Shown piece by piece: positions 18,613 through 27,956 of a stretch of 45,092 bases of DNA (its first letter is position 1; each line of letters opens with the position of its first letter). Below the pieces are notes generated by a model. The model was given only the letters and a program-made list of their open reading frames with translations, was not told the DNA's origin and made no database searches. The position numbers and the translations under genes were made by a program. Origin of the DNA: DASWHX01 sp036397995 (GTDB lineage Bacteria > Bacteroidota > Bacteroidia > Cytophagales > Cyclobacteriaceae); NCBI GenBank assembly GCA_036397995.1, contig DASWHX010000071.1, forward strand, positions 1-45,092. The letters run 5' to 3'.

Positions 18613-19197
18613 ATGAAACGATTACTAACCATACTATTTGTTTTTGCCGTTACATTTTCTTTTTCGCAGAAAATGAAAGTGATTCAGGGAGACCTCAAGG
18701 TGTTGAAAGGTCAAACTTCTATTAATGTAGAATATGATTACGAAGACCAGGCGGTAGGTAAATACGACCGTGAGTCGGATTACATTGCTGAAAGAAAAGC
18801 AAAATATAATGCTGATGAGGCTGGTCGTGGAGACCATTGGGCCGAAGAATGGGTTAACGATCGGGGAAACCTGTATCAACCTAAATTTGAAGAATTACTT
18901 ACTGACAGAACCGGTTGGAAAATCAGCCAGGATGCACAATATACTATCATTCTAAAAACTTTGAAGACTGAGCCTGGATTTAATGTAGGTATAATGCGAC
19001 AACCAGCTTTCATTGATTCTGAAGCTATTATCGTGGAAACGGCCAACAAGGAGAACATTGTTTGCCGAATCAGCATGCTAAAAGCCCCAGGACAGGATGC
19101 GATGGGTTATGATTATTCCACAGGACCAAGAATTGCGGAAGCTTATGCCAAGACCGGAAAGAGTCTGGGTGCTATGATTCAGAAATCGACTAAATAA
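18613..19197 (+). CDS. Secreted protein of unknown function
   Basis: A 194-residue protein with a signal peptide (residues 1-18, ending FSFS). The mature part begins with beta-rich VLKGQTSINVEYDY, followed by a charged helical region (YIAERKAKYNADEAGRGDHWAEEW) and a C-terminal segment ending RIAEAYAKTGKSLGAMI. I recall this arrangement as a common Bacteroidota family without a known role. It is convergent with the pigment operon, and a long hairpin separates the two ends. Confidence 0.7.
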   Translation: MKRLLTILFVFAVTFSFSQKMKVIQGDLKVLKGQTSINVEYDYEDQAVGKYDRESDYIAERKAKYNADEAGRGDHWAEEWVNDRGNLYQPKFEELLTDRTGWKISQDAQYTIILKTLKTEPGFNVGIMRQPAFIDSEAIIVETANKENIVCRISMLKAPGQDAMGYDYSTGPRIAEAYAKTGKSLGAMIQKSTK

Positions 19198-19203
19198 CCT
19201 GCC

Positions 19204-19289
19204 AGCGAGGCGTCAGAATGGTTTTACTGCCAGGATCATTTTTCTCTGGAAAATGTCTGCTGCAAACCATTCTGCCCTGACGCCCGGCT
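19204..19289. terminator. Long imperfect hairpin between convergent genes
   Basis: Arms at 19204-19224 and 19264-19289 pair over GCGTCAG and AATGGTTT, with a 5-base bulge (GGCAG equivalent) on the right arm and a 39-base loop. There is no strong U-tract. Its place between two convergent stop codons suggests a bidirectional transcription end, which would also mark the 3' end of the pigment operon. It could instead be a repeat element. Confidence 0.45.
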
Positions 19290-19291
19290 TC

Positions 19292-20590
19292 TTATTTCCG
19301 GTTATCCAGGAATCGTTTTACTTTCCTGCTGTTGCCACGAAAATGGATCTCGAACAATTTATTCTGAGAGGTAAGGATGATCTCCGGTACAACCCGTAAC
19401 CGGGATTTAAAAATCGATTTTAGTTTTTGTTCAAATTCATTTTTGTTTGATGAATCTGCCTCTATATGGATGCGTAATTCATCAGTTCCTAATTCATTTG
19501 TGATTACCTCAACCGCATAGTCTTTCACAAAATCAACTTCACTCATAATATTAAATATTCCGGGTGGGTAAATAGTTGTTCCTTTCAGCTTTATCATCTC
19601 TTGTTTTCTCCCAATAACCGGACCTAGTCTTAGCGTATTTCTTCCACACGAACATGATTCATCATAGGCGACAGAGATGTCTCCGGTTTTGTATCGTAAC
19701 AAAGGCATTGCCTCAACACCCAGGGTGGTAATTGTAACTTCACCCGGGCTTCCTTTTTCTACCGGCATGTTATTGTCATCCAGTAATTCAACGATAATAA
19801 GTTCAGGGTGAAGATGTCCTCCGGTGCCGGCAGAACACTCAGTGAATGCGGTTTGCATTTCGGTAGAAGCATACGTATTATACAACTTGATGTTCCAGCC
19901 ATCCAGGATTTTCTTTGCCAGAATACTTAAACCCAGTTCCGGACTGCGAATACTTTCGCCTATGCAAACGGCGCTTCTTACAGACGTTTGATTTAGATCG
20001 ATATTTTCTTTTCCGGCAAATTCAATAAGTTTTACCAGGAATGATGGAACTGCTACCAGCACAGTAGGGTTCAGGCTCTGAATGGACTCAAGCTGCAATT
20101 GCGGCAAACCCGGACCAACCCGAACAACTGTGGCGCCCAATTTTCGAATGCCTTCGTAGTAAGCTATTCCTGCCATGAATTGCCGGTCGAGTGTAAGCAT
20201 GAGCTGATAGCAATCTTTTGCGGTACCATTCGCACAGCAGAAAGAAATGTACTCATTGTATGCCAGCCGTTCCAAATCTTTGCGCGATAAGGCGATGGTA
20301 ACCGGATTGCCGAGAGTTCCTGATGTTGCGGTGAATTCCGCAACTGCGTTTTTTTCAATACACAAAAATTCCCAATTATTATTTTGAATGTCATCTTTTG
20401 TAGTTACCGGAAGTTTTTGAAGATCTTCCAGGGACTTGATCTGACTGGCGTCAATTTGATGTTCGATGAAAAGCTTTTTGTAATAAGGAGAATGTGTAAT
20501 CAGATATTGCAAGAGTTCACGAAGCCTTTCCTCCTGAAACTTTTTGATTTCCAAGGTTGATTTCTTTTCAATTTCAGGAATAAAACTCAT
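19292..20590 (-). CDS. PaaK-like AMP-forming aryl-acid ligase
   Basis: The 432-residue protein is the size of phenylacetate-CoA ligase. The P-loop-like ATP motif is SGTLGNP (residues 90-96), the adenine region is YNTYASTE, and the C-terminal hinge region reads GRKQEMIKLKGTTIYPP. The CSCGR stretch just before it is the Cys-rich element of PaaK proteins. Its likely job is activating the aryl acid, probably 4-coumarate made by the operon's lyase, for transfer to CoA or an ACP. It is the last gene of the operon, and its ATG overlaps the AcpS stop as ATGA. The exact acceptor is an inference. Confidence 0.82.
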   Translation of the reverse strand: MSFIPEIEKKSTLEIKKFQEERLRELLQYLITHSPYYKKLFIEHQIDASQIKSLEDLQKLPVTTKDDIQNNNWEFLCIEKNAVAEFTATSGTLGNPVTIALSRKDLERLAYNEYISFCCANGTAKDCYQLMLTLDRQFMAGIAYYEGIRKLGATVVRVGPGLPQLQLESIQSLNPTVLVAVPSFLVKLIEFAGKENIDLNQTSVRSAVCIGESIRSPELGLSILAKKILDGWNIKLYNTYASTEMQTAFTECSAGTGGHLHPELIIVELLDDNNMPVEKGSPGEVTITTLGVEAMPLLRYKTGDISVAYDESCSCGRNTLRLGPVIGRKQEMIKLKGTTIYPPGIFNIMSEVDFVKDYAVEVITNELGTDELRIHIEADSSNKNEFEQKLKSIFKSRLRVVPEIILTSQNKLFEIHFRGNSRKVKRFLDNRK

Positions 20591-20952
20591 TTCTCAAGTA
20601 TTACTATGGCAGAAGCGACTGTATCCGTATGGGTTAAAGATACATGAACTTTTTTCCATTTTCCTTCCAGCTTTTTAAACTCTCCGGAAAGCAAAATTTC
20701 AGGTCGTCCATTTTCTCGGTGATTGACTTGAACCTGGTTCAATTCATAACTAATTCCCAATCCGGAGCCAAGTGCTTTAAGAAATGCTTCTTTAACTGCA
20801 AACCTTGCGGCAAAATGTTCCGCAGGATGAGTATTCTTTTCGCAATACTCTATCTCATTTGCAGAGAACACTTTCAACTTAAATTCTTCCTTGCGGATTT
20901 TTTCGGCAATCCGCGACACCATAACCGAATCAATACCAATTCCTGCAATCAT
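20587..20952 (-). CDS. AcpS-type 4'-phosphopantetheinyl transferase
   Basis: A 121-residue protein with the two AcpS signatures: GIGIDSV near the N-terminus (metal-binding Asp8) and FAVKEAFLKALGSG (residues 51-64, catalytic Glu55 and Lys59). It transfers phosphopantetheine from CoA to the conserved Ser of ACPs. Because the same operon encodes two ACPs, it is probably dedicated to them. Whether the genome has another housekeeping AcpS cannot be seen here. ATGA overlaps join it to both neighbours. Confidence 0.88.
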   Translation of the reverse strand: MIAGIGIDSVMVSRIAEKIRKEEFKLKVFSANEIEYCEKNTHPAEHFAARFAVKEAFLKALGSGLGISYELNQVQVNHRENGRPEILLSGEFKKLEGKWKKVHVSLTHTDTVASAIVILEK

Positions 20953-22613
20953 TGAAGCTTTTCTTTACAGATTTTAATCTGATTCATCATGTAATTTGCT
21001 TCCTGAGTGGATGACACTTCTTTACCCAGGCCCAGTTCATAGAATTTCTGAGCTTTGGCATATTCTTTTTCTTTGAAAAAATGATCACCGCCAAGCATGT
21101 ATGAAAGGTAGGAATTGGTGTTCCATTGAACAAGGCTGTCAGGATTCAAATTTGAACGATCCGAAAAGGGAAACCTGAATTGGACAAATTTCTGGTAGTT
21201 TTTGAACTCAAGTGAATAAAGGAATGGATCCTCGGAAATAGTAAATGTGCTGTCGGAAATTTCAACATTATCGGTTTTGGGTGAAGAAGAAAAAACCTTA
21301 TTCAAGTCGTAGCAAATAAATTTTCCCAATTGATATGGGGAAGTTGAAATCCATACCTTAAGCCTCTCTGGCTGAAAAATGATCGCGTGGTGTGAAATCA
21401 GTTGATTGATTGCTTTTTCATTTCCAAGACCAATGTCTTTTCCACCCAGACCCAATTGGTTTCTTAAAATTTCCGCGGCATCTGTAACGCTGATTTTTTC
21501 TTTTTGATTCAGAAGTTCTTCCATGCGGTTGTGCCTGTAAGGACTGGGACTGGTCTTCATGTGCTTCAGGTTTAATTCAGTATTCGACAATAACTCGCTT
21601 TGAAAATGATTTGCACATATTATATAATCTTTGCCGGACTCATAAAAACCGGTTTCACTTTCTGTCTTTTCTATTACAGCCGCTTTTCCGTCAAAAGCGG
21701 AACCAACCAGGAATGATTCTGAGACGAAAACCTTTCTTTGCTCAGCAATATGGCGTGCCTCTGAAATATTTTTTGCATACTGAAGAATTTCGCGGGCTAC
21801 GATTGAAACCGGAGTGGCGGAACCTGAGGGTATTGCTGATTTAGCTGCATTAATCGTTACAGTCAGTCCCTGATCATTCATTCCGCTCAAAACTCCGGTC
21901 ATCCCGCCCCAGGTCACCATCATAAACTTATGTCCCTGATCCGGATTGTAGAAAGCAATAATTTTATCTCTCGCGAAATCCTGGCCAACGTAGAAGTCAA
22001 AATTTCTGCCGATTAGTAGTGTAGAGTCAGCGCTCTTCGTACCCCATACTCCAAAAGAAGTACAGCCGACAAATGACATATTTTGCAGAGCATGGCCAAT
22101 ATCATGAGCCGCGTGGTAATTCAGCAGACGGTGATAGGGAGGGGCGATGTCATCGAATTCATGGGAGGCGCTTTCTGAAACTCCGAATATTTCCATTTTG
22201 TATTCAGGCAAAATCTGGTCTTCAAGATTTCTGTTAAACCAGCCAACAAAATATTTCAGAAATTCCAAGTAAAGGGTATTGGGAACAAGCCGATGTATTT
22301 GTTGGGTAAAAACCTCCTCCTGGTAATGTACCAGTTCCCGGGTAAGTTTTCCAATGATTACTCCTCTTTCAAAAGGATTTCCTTCCACATACAACTCATA
22401 AAGACCAGATTGACTCTGACGAAACCAGCTATTATGGATAGTCATCAAACCATCCGGTGTTTTAACGGGGTTTAATTCAAGGCTGGAGAGATCATCAGGA
22501 ACAGGAGGCTGCACCGTTGCCACCACATACAGGTAAATAAACAGGATCAGAAGCAGTGAGAATATTCCACCTGCAATTCCAAGCAGGACACGCAAATATT
22601 TGTTTTTAGGCAT
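20949..22613 (-). CDS. Membrane-anchored C45-family Ntn acyltransferase/hydrolase
   Basis: The 554-residue protein has one N-terminal membrane helix (about residues 7-33), then a periplasmic catalytic domain. The segment VGCTSFGVWG contains Cys184, the expected nucleophile that becomes N-terminal after autocleavage in the C45 (acyl-CoA:6-aminopenicillanate acyltransferase) family. The following LLIGRNFDFYVG and MTWGGMTGVLSGMNDQGL are family hallmarks. The C-terminal ~60 residues look TPR-like (KEKEYAKAQKFYELGLG). Inference: it joins the polyene acyl group to its partner in an ester or amide, or removes it. It overlaps the oxidoreductase gene by 8 nt. Confidence 0.78.
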   Translation of the reverse strand: MPKNKYLRVLLGIAGGIFSLLLILFIYLYVVATVQPPVPDDLSSLELNPVKTPDGLMTIHNSWFRQSQSGLYELYVEGNPFERGVIIGKLTRELVHYQEEVFTQQIHRLVPNTLYLEFLKYFVGWFNRNLEDQILPEYKMEIFGVSESASHEFDDIAPPYHRLLNYHAAHDIGHALQNMSFVGCTSFGVWGTKSADSTLLIGRNFDFYVGQDFARDKIIAFYNPDQGHKFMMVTWGGMTGVLSGMNDQGLTVTINAAKSAIPSGSATPVSIVAREILQYAKNISEARHIAEQRKVFVSESFLVGSAFDGKAAVIEKTESETGFYESGKDYIICANHFQSELLSNTELNLKHMKTSPSPYRHNRMEELLNQKEKISVTDAAEILRNQLGLGGKDIGLGNEKAINQLISHHAIIFQPERLKVWISTSPYQLGKFICYDLNKVFSSSPKTDNVEISDSTFTISEDPFLYSLEFKNYQKFVQFRFPFSDRSNLNPDSLVQWNTNSYLSYMLGGDHFFKEKEYAKAQKFYELGLGKEVSSTQEANYMMNQIKICKEKLQ

Positions 22614-24117
22614 TTCTTATTTTATCTAACAACGCGGGAGTGTCAATTAATTCACCGCAGGTGACTATTGCACTCATGGTAACGCCCAAAACTCCGTGAA
22701 GGTTTAGATTTTGGCCGGTAAGAAACAAATTTGGAATTTTGGTTCTTGGAGAGATGAAAGTTTTCATAGGTTCGCGAAAATCTTTTTTAACTCCGTATAA
22801 GGTGCCATCATACGTACCCACGTAATCACGCAGAGTTAAAGGCGTAGCACAGTAATAACTATCTATTGCATCTTTAAAGCCGGGAAATCTTCTCTCAACA
22901 ACATCAAATAAAATTTCAGCTTTTCGCTTTTTGAATTCATCGTAACCTTCACCACGATGGGATTCTTTGGAAACAATATTATAAGAGTCTGCCCATTCCT
23001 GTACATCTTCAAGATGCATGTAGGCCATTAATGAAATTCCATCGGCATAGCCATTGGATTTTGAAGAATTGCTGAAGAACATTGCATAACCCAATGGCCA
23101 GTTTTCTTCTTTGTAATTTACTATTTCCCAAACATCATCATTTTCGAAATAATAAACATTGTAATTTCTATATGGAAAAGCATTCTTTTTCATTACCACA
23201 TTAACAAGGAATGTAGACATTGTATTTTCAAGCTTTTCAATGCGATGCCGGTAGGCCGGTTTTAGCAAGCGACTTTCTGTTAATTCCAGGGTTTTGCCTG
23301 GATGAAGATTAGAAATGAAGGTTTTCCCAAAAACTTTGTCTCCTTTTTCGGTTAACGCGTATTTGATTTCTCCTTTTTCTTCTATTAATCGGGTAACCCT
23401 GGTCTTGCGAAAAATTTGCCCGCCCATTTTTATAATCTCTTTAGCAAGAAATCTTCCAATTTGAGAACCTCCATCAATGAAGCGATATGAACTCTCAATA
23501 TAACTGTTGATGATCAGAGCGTGAATGTAAAAGGGAGTTTTGTAAGCCTCGCCGGCGTAAAGAAGATTGGTGCTGGCTAAAACATTTTGAAGTTTGGCGT
23601 TGTTGGTGAAAGATTCAATAATGGTTTTAGTATCAATTTCCAGTGATGTAATTTTTTCAAAAATTCCGCCTGTACGTAAATTGTACAAAGGAAATTTCTT
23701 GCACGTTTCTTTAACAGCGTTGCAGTAGGCAATAATTCCCGCTCTTTCTTCAGGGAAATCTTCAGAGAGCCGGTTAATAAAATTCTCATAACCTTGTGGA
23801 TGCCGGAATTCTTTTTCATCATTCTCAAAAATAATAACGTCATATCCATCCTCATCCATTTTTTGGATTTTCACCTTATCCATTATGCCCAGGTATTTGA
23901 ATATTTGATAAAGATTCTGACCTGGCTCAAGACCGCCCACATAATGAACCCCGGAATCAAAGATTACTTTCTTTCTTACAAAGGTTTGCAGGGTACCTCC
24001 TATCTGCTGATTCTTCTCAAGAATGCAAACTTTGAAACCTTCCTTTGCGAGAATGGTTCCGCAAACCAAACCTCCCATGCCACTGCCAATTATTACAACA
24101 TCGTATTGCGTATCCAT
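22606..24117 (-). CDS. CrtI/phytoene-desaturase-like FAD oxidoreductase
   Basis: The 503-residue protein has the FAD-binding motif GSGMGGLVCG (from residue 11), followed by CILEKNQQIGGTLQTF. It has the C-terminal signature of the CrtI/RetSat group (PNLFLTGQNLNLHGVLGVTMSAI). These enzymes desaturate, isomerise or saturate polyenes. In this operon a polyene is the expected product, so the enzyme may set its chain geometry or degree of unsaturation. It is joined by 1-nt (TAATG) and 8-nt overlaps to the genes around it. The exact reaction is not predictable. Confidence 0.82.
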   Translation of the reverse strand: MDTQYDVVIIGSGMGGLVCGTILAKEGFKVCILEKNQQIGGTLQTFVRKKVIFDSGVHYVGGLEPGQNLYQIFKYLGIMDKVKIQKMDEDGYDVIIFENDEKEFRHPQGYENFINRLSEDFPEERAGIIAYCNAVKETCKKFPLYNLRTGGIFEKITSLEIDTKTIIESFTNNAKLQNVLASTNLLYAGEAYKTPFYIHALIINSYIESSYRFIDGGSQIGRFLAKEIIKMGGQIFRKTRVTRLIEEKGEIKYALTEKGDKVFGKTFISNLHPGKTLELTESRLLKPAYRHRIEKLENTMSTFLVNVVMKKNAFPYRNYNVYYFENDDVWEIVNYKEENWPLGYAMFFSNSSKSNGYADGISLMAYMHLEDVQEWADSYNIVSKESHRGEGYDEFKKRKAEILFDVVERRFPGFKDAIDSYYCATPLTLRDYVGTYDGTLYGVKKDFREPMKTFISPRTKIPNLFLTGQNLNLHGVLGVTMSAIVTCGELIDTPALLDKIRNA

Positions 24118-27100
24118 TACTTCATTCTTAGCACAAAAATAACATTAGAGGTGAATTTTGCATCATCAATAACTTCAATTTCAAGATTATGCTTAGCAGC
24201 CTCCGCTCTTATCTTTTCTCCTGTCATGAAGTTTAATGATTGGGTTGACTTATTAAACTTCATTATCTTAACAGAAAAGAATTCTGAAAGTTTGGTTCCC
24301 CTGTATCTCTCTCCTGCATCGGTAATGCCTTCGCGAAGAATAATCATTCCTTCGGGATTTAATGCCTGAACGCTCTTTTGAATTACTTTTTCCTGCTGGT
24401 CCGGATTAAGATAATGTAATACATCGCTCAAAATAATAACATCAGATTTTTCCAGTTCATGCTCCACGATATCCGCGTAAACAAAATTTAGCTTTTCTGT
24501 TCTGGAATAGCAATTTTTAGCTGTTTCAATTTTATCTTCATCATAATCTATACCGGTAATGGTTCTTTCTTCAGATAAAAAATGCAGCATGTAGCATAAA
24601 AATCCATATCCACAACCCAGATCAGTGATGCTGGATTTCTTTGGAACAATGCTTTCAAACGGTTGATAATTTTTTTCCAGCCTGAGCTTAATTTTCAAAT
24701 ACCACTCCAGCACCGGCCCTTTGAAAAGATAGTTAGATATAAGTTTATATCTGAAATATCCCGGTGTTTCATACTCAGCTCGCATTGCCTGGAATTCACT
24801 TTTAAAATACTTACTTATTTTCCTGGCACGCTCCTTGTATCCGGTTCCGAAATCAGAATCATCCGGATAAATTTTCGGGAGGAACTTTAATGTGTAGGAA
24901 GAGTCCTGCAAATAAAAATCACCTTTTTGAATGGTAGTATTCATTCCGTGTATAACGAGAGGAGTAATTGGAATTTTAAGATGTTCAGAAAGGTAAAATG
25001 CTCCCTTATGAAAGCGGTGAATTTTTCCGTCGTATGATCTGGTACCTTCCGGAAAGATTATTACCGAGTACCCTTCTGCTAACCGTGCTTTCAGTTTTTC
25101 AATTCCTTCTTCAGTCCCCCACATAACCGGATAATAGTCGGCAAATCTGACCACTCTCCCAAAGACCGGAGAGTTCCAAACCCATTTGTTGGTGAGCAGG
25201 ATCAATTTGGGATGAAGCATAGCTGTTGAAATGATGTCACAGAAAGAAGAATGATTCGCAATTATTATGGAGGCTTCCTTAAAATCATGATTGTTCCGCA
25301 AAACTCTTTTTTTTACATTAACCATTATATAAACAAGCGAGACTGTAGCCAATCGTATTAATACATGATATAAATATTTAAGTTTCTTTCTTCCAATGGG
25401 AATTAAATTGGTAATAAAGCCAATTATAGTGAGAAGTAGCGCACCAAAAACGTAATAAGAGAAAGCAAATAAAGTTTTTAATAAGCCAAAAAAAGTCATT
25501 GGCGGAAACTTTTTTCCGGCTCTGTTGGCAATGAAAAACCTAAACAAAAATGGCTCAATGGTTTGCGACATTATCACAACGCAGACAATCCCGATAATAG
25601 AAATAAGCGCGATGGACTTAAGCGCCGGATGCTGAGCAAATATCAGCACTCCTAATCCTGAAATTGTGGTTAAGGCAGAAAGAATTACTGAAGTGCGAAT
25701 GGAGATAAGGTTGTTTTTGTTACTCCGGTATTTTTGTTGAAGGCCATCCATAATGAAGATGCTATAATCATCTCCAAGGCCAAAAATGAAGGTAGAAATC
25801 ATAACATTCACAATATTGAATTCAATATTCAATAAGGCCATTATTCCTAAAATCCAAATCCAGGTGATTAACATGGGAATGAATGTAATGAGGGTAAGTT
25901 CAATTCTTCCGTAGGAGACCAGCAATGCAAAGAAAACCAACAAGGAAGTGAAAGTCAGAATGAAGTTAAAGTCTTCATTAACATATTCAACCAACATTGT
26001 AGTGAGAATTTCGTTATCCACGGCCACCACTTTATTCATTCCTGCCAGCGCGTCATAAAGTTTGTTTTTCTCTTGCTGATCCACCTGAACAAAAGTTATG
26101 ATGGATACCCGGCCCGGTTGTTCTGCAAAATTATCAGCGAAGAAAGTGGTCTGCATTTCGTCGGTTTTCCGGTTGTCCAGGGTTGTATACCTGCGCTGCA
26201 ATAAATCAAATGCCGGCTGGAACGCCTCTGCACGAAATCCAAGTTTTGAGCTTTCTTGTTTTATTAAATTGACTACGCTTGCACGCTTATTTTCATCCCA
26301 ATAATTATTCCACCGGTTAATTCTGCTTTTTTGTAAGGAATCTGAGAGAATGAAATTTGAGACCGAAGATATTTTTTTAACCAGCCCGCTGTTTTGAAGA
26401 TTTTTAAGCACCGGGAACAATTGTTCATTCTTTTGTAATGCATCTTCCCGGGTATTTCCCTCTGTTACCAGAAAAACTGATCGAAAGGCAAATTGATTTA
26501 TTTCGTTCAGTTCCTTCTGCGCCTGCTTCAAATCGTCAGACATGAAGTTTAACTTGTTCATATCTGAATTAAACTTGACCTGGCCGGCGTAATAAAAGAA
26601 AAGTGGAGTCAGTATAAAAATCAGGGCTACAATGTAATTGGAATGTTTTGTATCCCGGAAGCCAAGCTTTTCGATTCCTTTCTCAACAATTCCCGGTTCT
26701 TTCCTAAATAAAGTGGCCGGGAAAAAGTGCGGGAGGAAGATAAGCGAGAATAGCATGGCGCCAATCAAACTGAAGCCGGCAAAAAGTCCAACATCTTTGA
26801 GCAACGACGCATTTACAAATTGGAGCCCCAGGAAAGCTAATACGGTAGTGGCGCTTCCAACGGTCATGGGTTTAGCGAGGTCCCGGATGGTGTCGCGAAT
26901 ATTTGCCGTATGTCGAAGGTGTACAAAATAGTGCAGGCTGTAGTTTACTGCAATCCCCATTACAATGGAGCCTGCTGCAATCGCGATTACTGAAACCGAA
27001 CCTTTGATTAATGAAATAAGGGCCAGGGAAAATAATGCTCCGAAAACCACAGGGAAAAGGATAGCAACCGTGACTCGCTTTCTTCGAAAAAATCCTACAA

Positions 27101-27956
27101 GAAATATCAGCAACATTACCACCATAATGCTGACAGTAAGAGCCGTATCTTTACGCAATTGCAAAGCATTTCCAACAGATACCGCCGGAGAACCAAAATA
27201 GGTTGCATTAATTGCTGGAAATTTTTCCGTAATTCTCCCGATTTGTTGATCCAGGCCATTAATCAATTCAAGATTATGACCTGTATCATTAGGCGGGTAC
27301 CTGGTAGTGATGAAAAATACAAGATGTTTATAATCTGAAGTTATGATATAATTATCGTACAGGGTGTAGGTCTCATCATATTGAAGTTGCGAGAGTTTAG
27401 ATAATATTGGCCTGGAGATTCCCAAAGGATCTTTCAGAATAATTTGCCGCGATACAACTCCGGAAGGTGTGATGAGTTGTTTGTAATTGGATTGCATTGA
27501 GTTAGCAATGCTTTCAGGCGTAGTTAGTGAATCCAGGATCTGGTAATCGTTTTCATCAAGAAACACAGGGAGATTATCAATCAGATAATCGAAGATCTCC
27601 ATGACAACCTGATCGTCTACCTTGTATTTTAACGCTGAATAATATTCTGAGAGAGATTGCTGTATACCTGCAACCAATTCTTCCGTAAAAAGAATCAGGC
27701 TGTCCGGACTTGGCGCTGCCAGAGAATCTTTAAGTGAAACCGTAAAAACCATTTTCTCCAGAAAGTTAGAACCTTCCAAAACCTGGTTTAATTTCTCAAC
27801 TTTTCTATCGTTTGGGAATACTCTGGAGATATCTTCTTCAATAGTAATTTGTGAACCCAGTCCCAGGATAACAAGTAAAACAATACTAAAAACAACGAAG
27901 AAGGTTTTTCTGCGTTTCTGAAAAAAATCATAAAGCCCAACGAAGAAGTATTCCAT
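24117..27956 (-). CDS. Trifunctional RND/MMPL transporter - acyltransferase - methyltransferase
   Basis: One 1279-residue frame carries three modules. Residues 1-810 are an RND/MMPL-type exporter with two helix bundles and two periplasmic loops. Residues about 860-1050 are a PlsC-type acyltransferase with HSSFCD (His902, Asp907) and FPEGTR (968-973). Residues 1060-1279 are a class I SAM methyltransferase with DLGCGYG (1112-1118). The transporter keeps an Asp-Tyr pair in its second half (GLGDDY, 726-731), while the matching site in the first half is Asn-Tyr (N338, Y339). I recall this fusion from other Bacteroidota pigment clusters. It could export, acylate and methylate the polyene or its carrier. 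Confidence 0.88.
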   Translation of the reverse strand: MEYFFVGLYDFFQKRRKTFFVVFSIVLLVILGLGSQITIEEDISRVFPNDRKVEKLNQVLEGSNFLEKMVFTVSLKDSLAAPSPDSLILFTEELVAGIQQSLSEYYSALKYKVDDQVVMEIFDYLIDNLPVFLDENDYQILDSLTTPESIANSMQSNYKQLITPSGVVSRQIILKDPLGISRPILSKLSQLQYDETYTLYDNYIITSDYKHLVFFITTRYPPNDTGHNLELINGLDQQIGRITEKFPAINATYFGSPAVSVGNALQLRKDTALTVSIMVVMLLIFLVGFFRRKRVTVAILFPVVFGALFSLALISLIKGSVSVIAIAAGSIVMGIAVNYSLHYFVHLRHTANIRDTIRDLAKPMTVGSATTVLAFLGLQFVNASLLKDVGLFAGFSLIGAMLFSLIFLPHFFPATLFRKEPGIVEKGIEKLGFRDTKHSNYIVALIFILTPLFFYYAGQVKFNSDMNKLNFMSDDLKQAQKELNEINQFAFRSVFLVTEGNTREDALQKNEQLFPVLKNLQNSGLVKKISSVSNFILSDSLQKSRINRWNNYWDENKRASVVNLIKQESSKLGFRAEAFQPAFDLLQRRYTTLDNRKTDEMQTTFFADNFAEQPGRVSIITFVQVDQQEKNKLYDALAGMNKVVAVDNEILTTMLVEYVNEDFNFILTFTSLLVFFALLVSYGRIELTLITFIPMLITWIWILGIMALLNIEFNIVNVMISTFIFGLGDDYSIFIMDGLQQKYRSNKNNLISIRTSVILSALTTISGLGVLIFAQHPALKSIALISIIGIVCVVIMSQTIEPFLFRFFIANRAGKKFPPMTFFGLLKTLFAFSYYVFGALLLTIIGFITNLIPIGRKKLKYLYHVLIRLATVSLVYIMVNVKKRVLRNNHDFKEASIIIANHSSFCDIISTAMLHPKLILLTNKWVWNSPVFGRVVRFADYYPVMWGTEEGIEKLKARLAEGYSVIIFPEGTRSYDGKIHRFHKGAFYLSEHLKIPITPLVIHGMNTTIQKGDFYLQDSSYTLKFLPKIYPDDSDFGTGYKERARKISKYFKSEFQAMRAEYETPGYFRYKLISNYLFKGPVLEWYLKIKLRLEKNYQPFESIVPKKSSITDLGCGYGFLCYMLHFLSEERTITGIDYDEDKIETAKNCYSRTEKLNFVYADIVEHELEKSDVIILSDVLHYLNPDQQEKVIQKSVQALNPEGMIILREGITDAGERYRGTKLSEFFSVKIMKFNKSTQSLNFMTGEKIRAEAAKHNLEIEVIDDAKFTSNVIFVLRMK

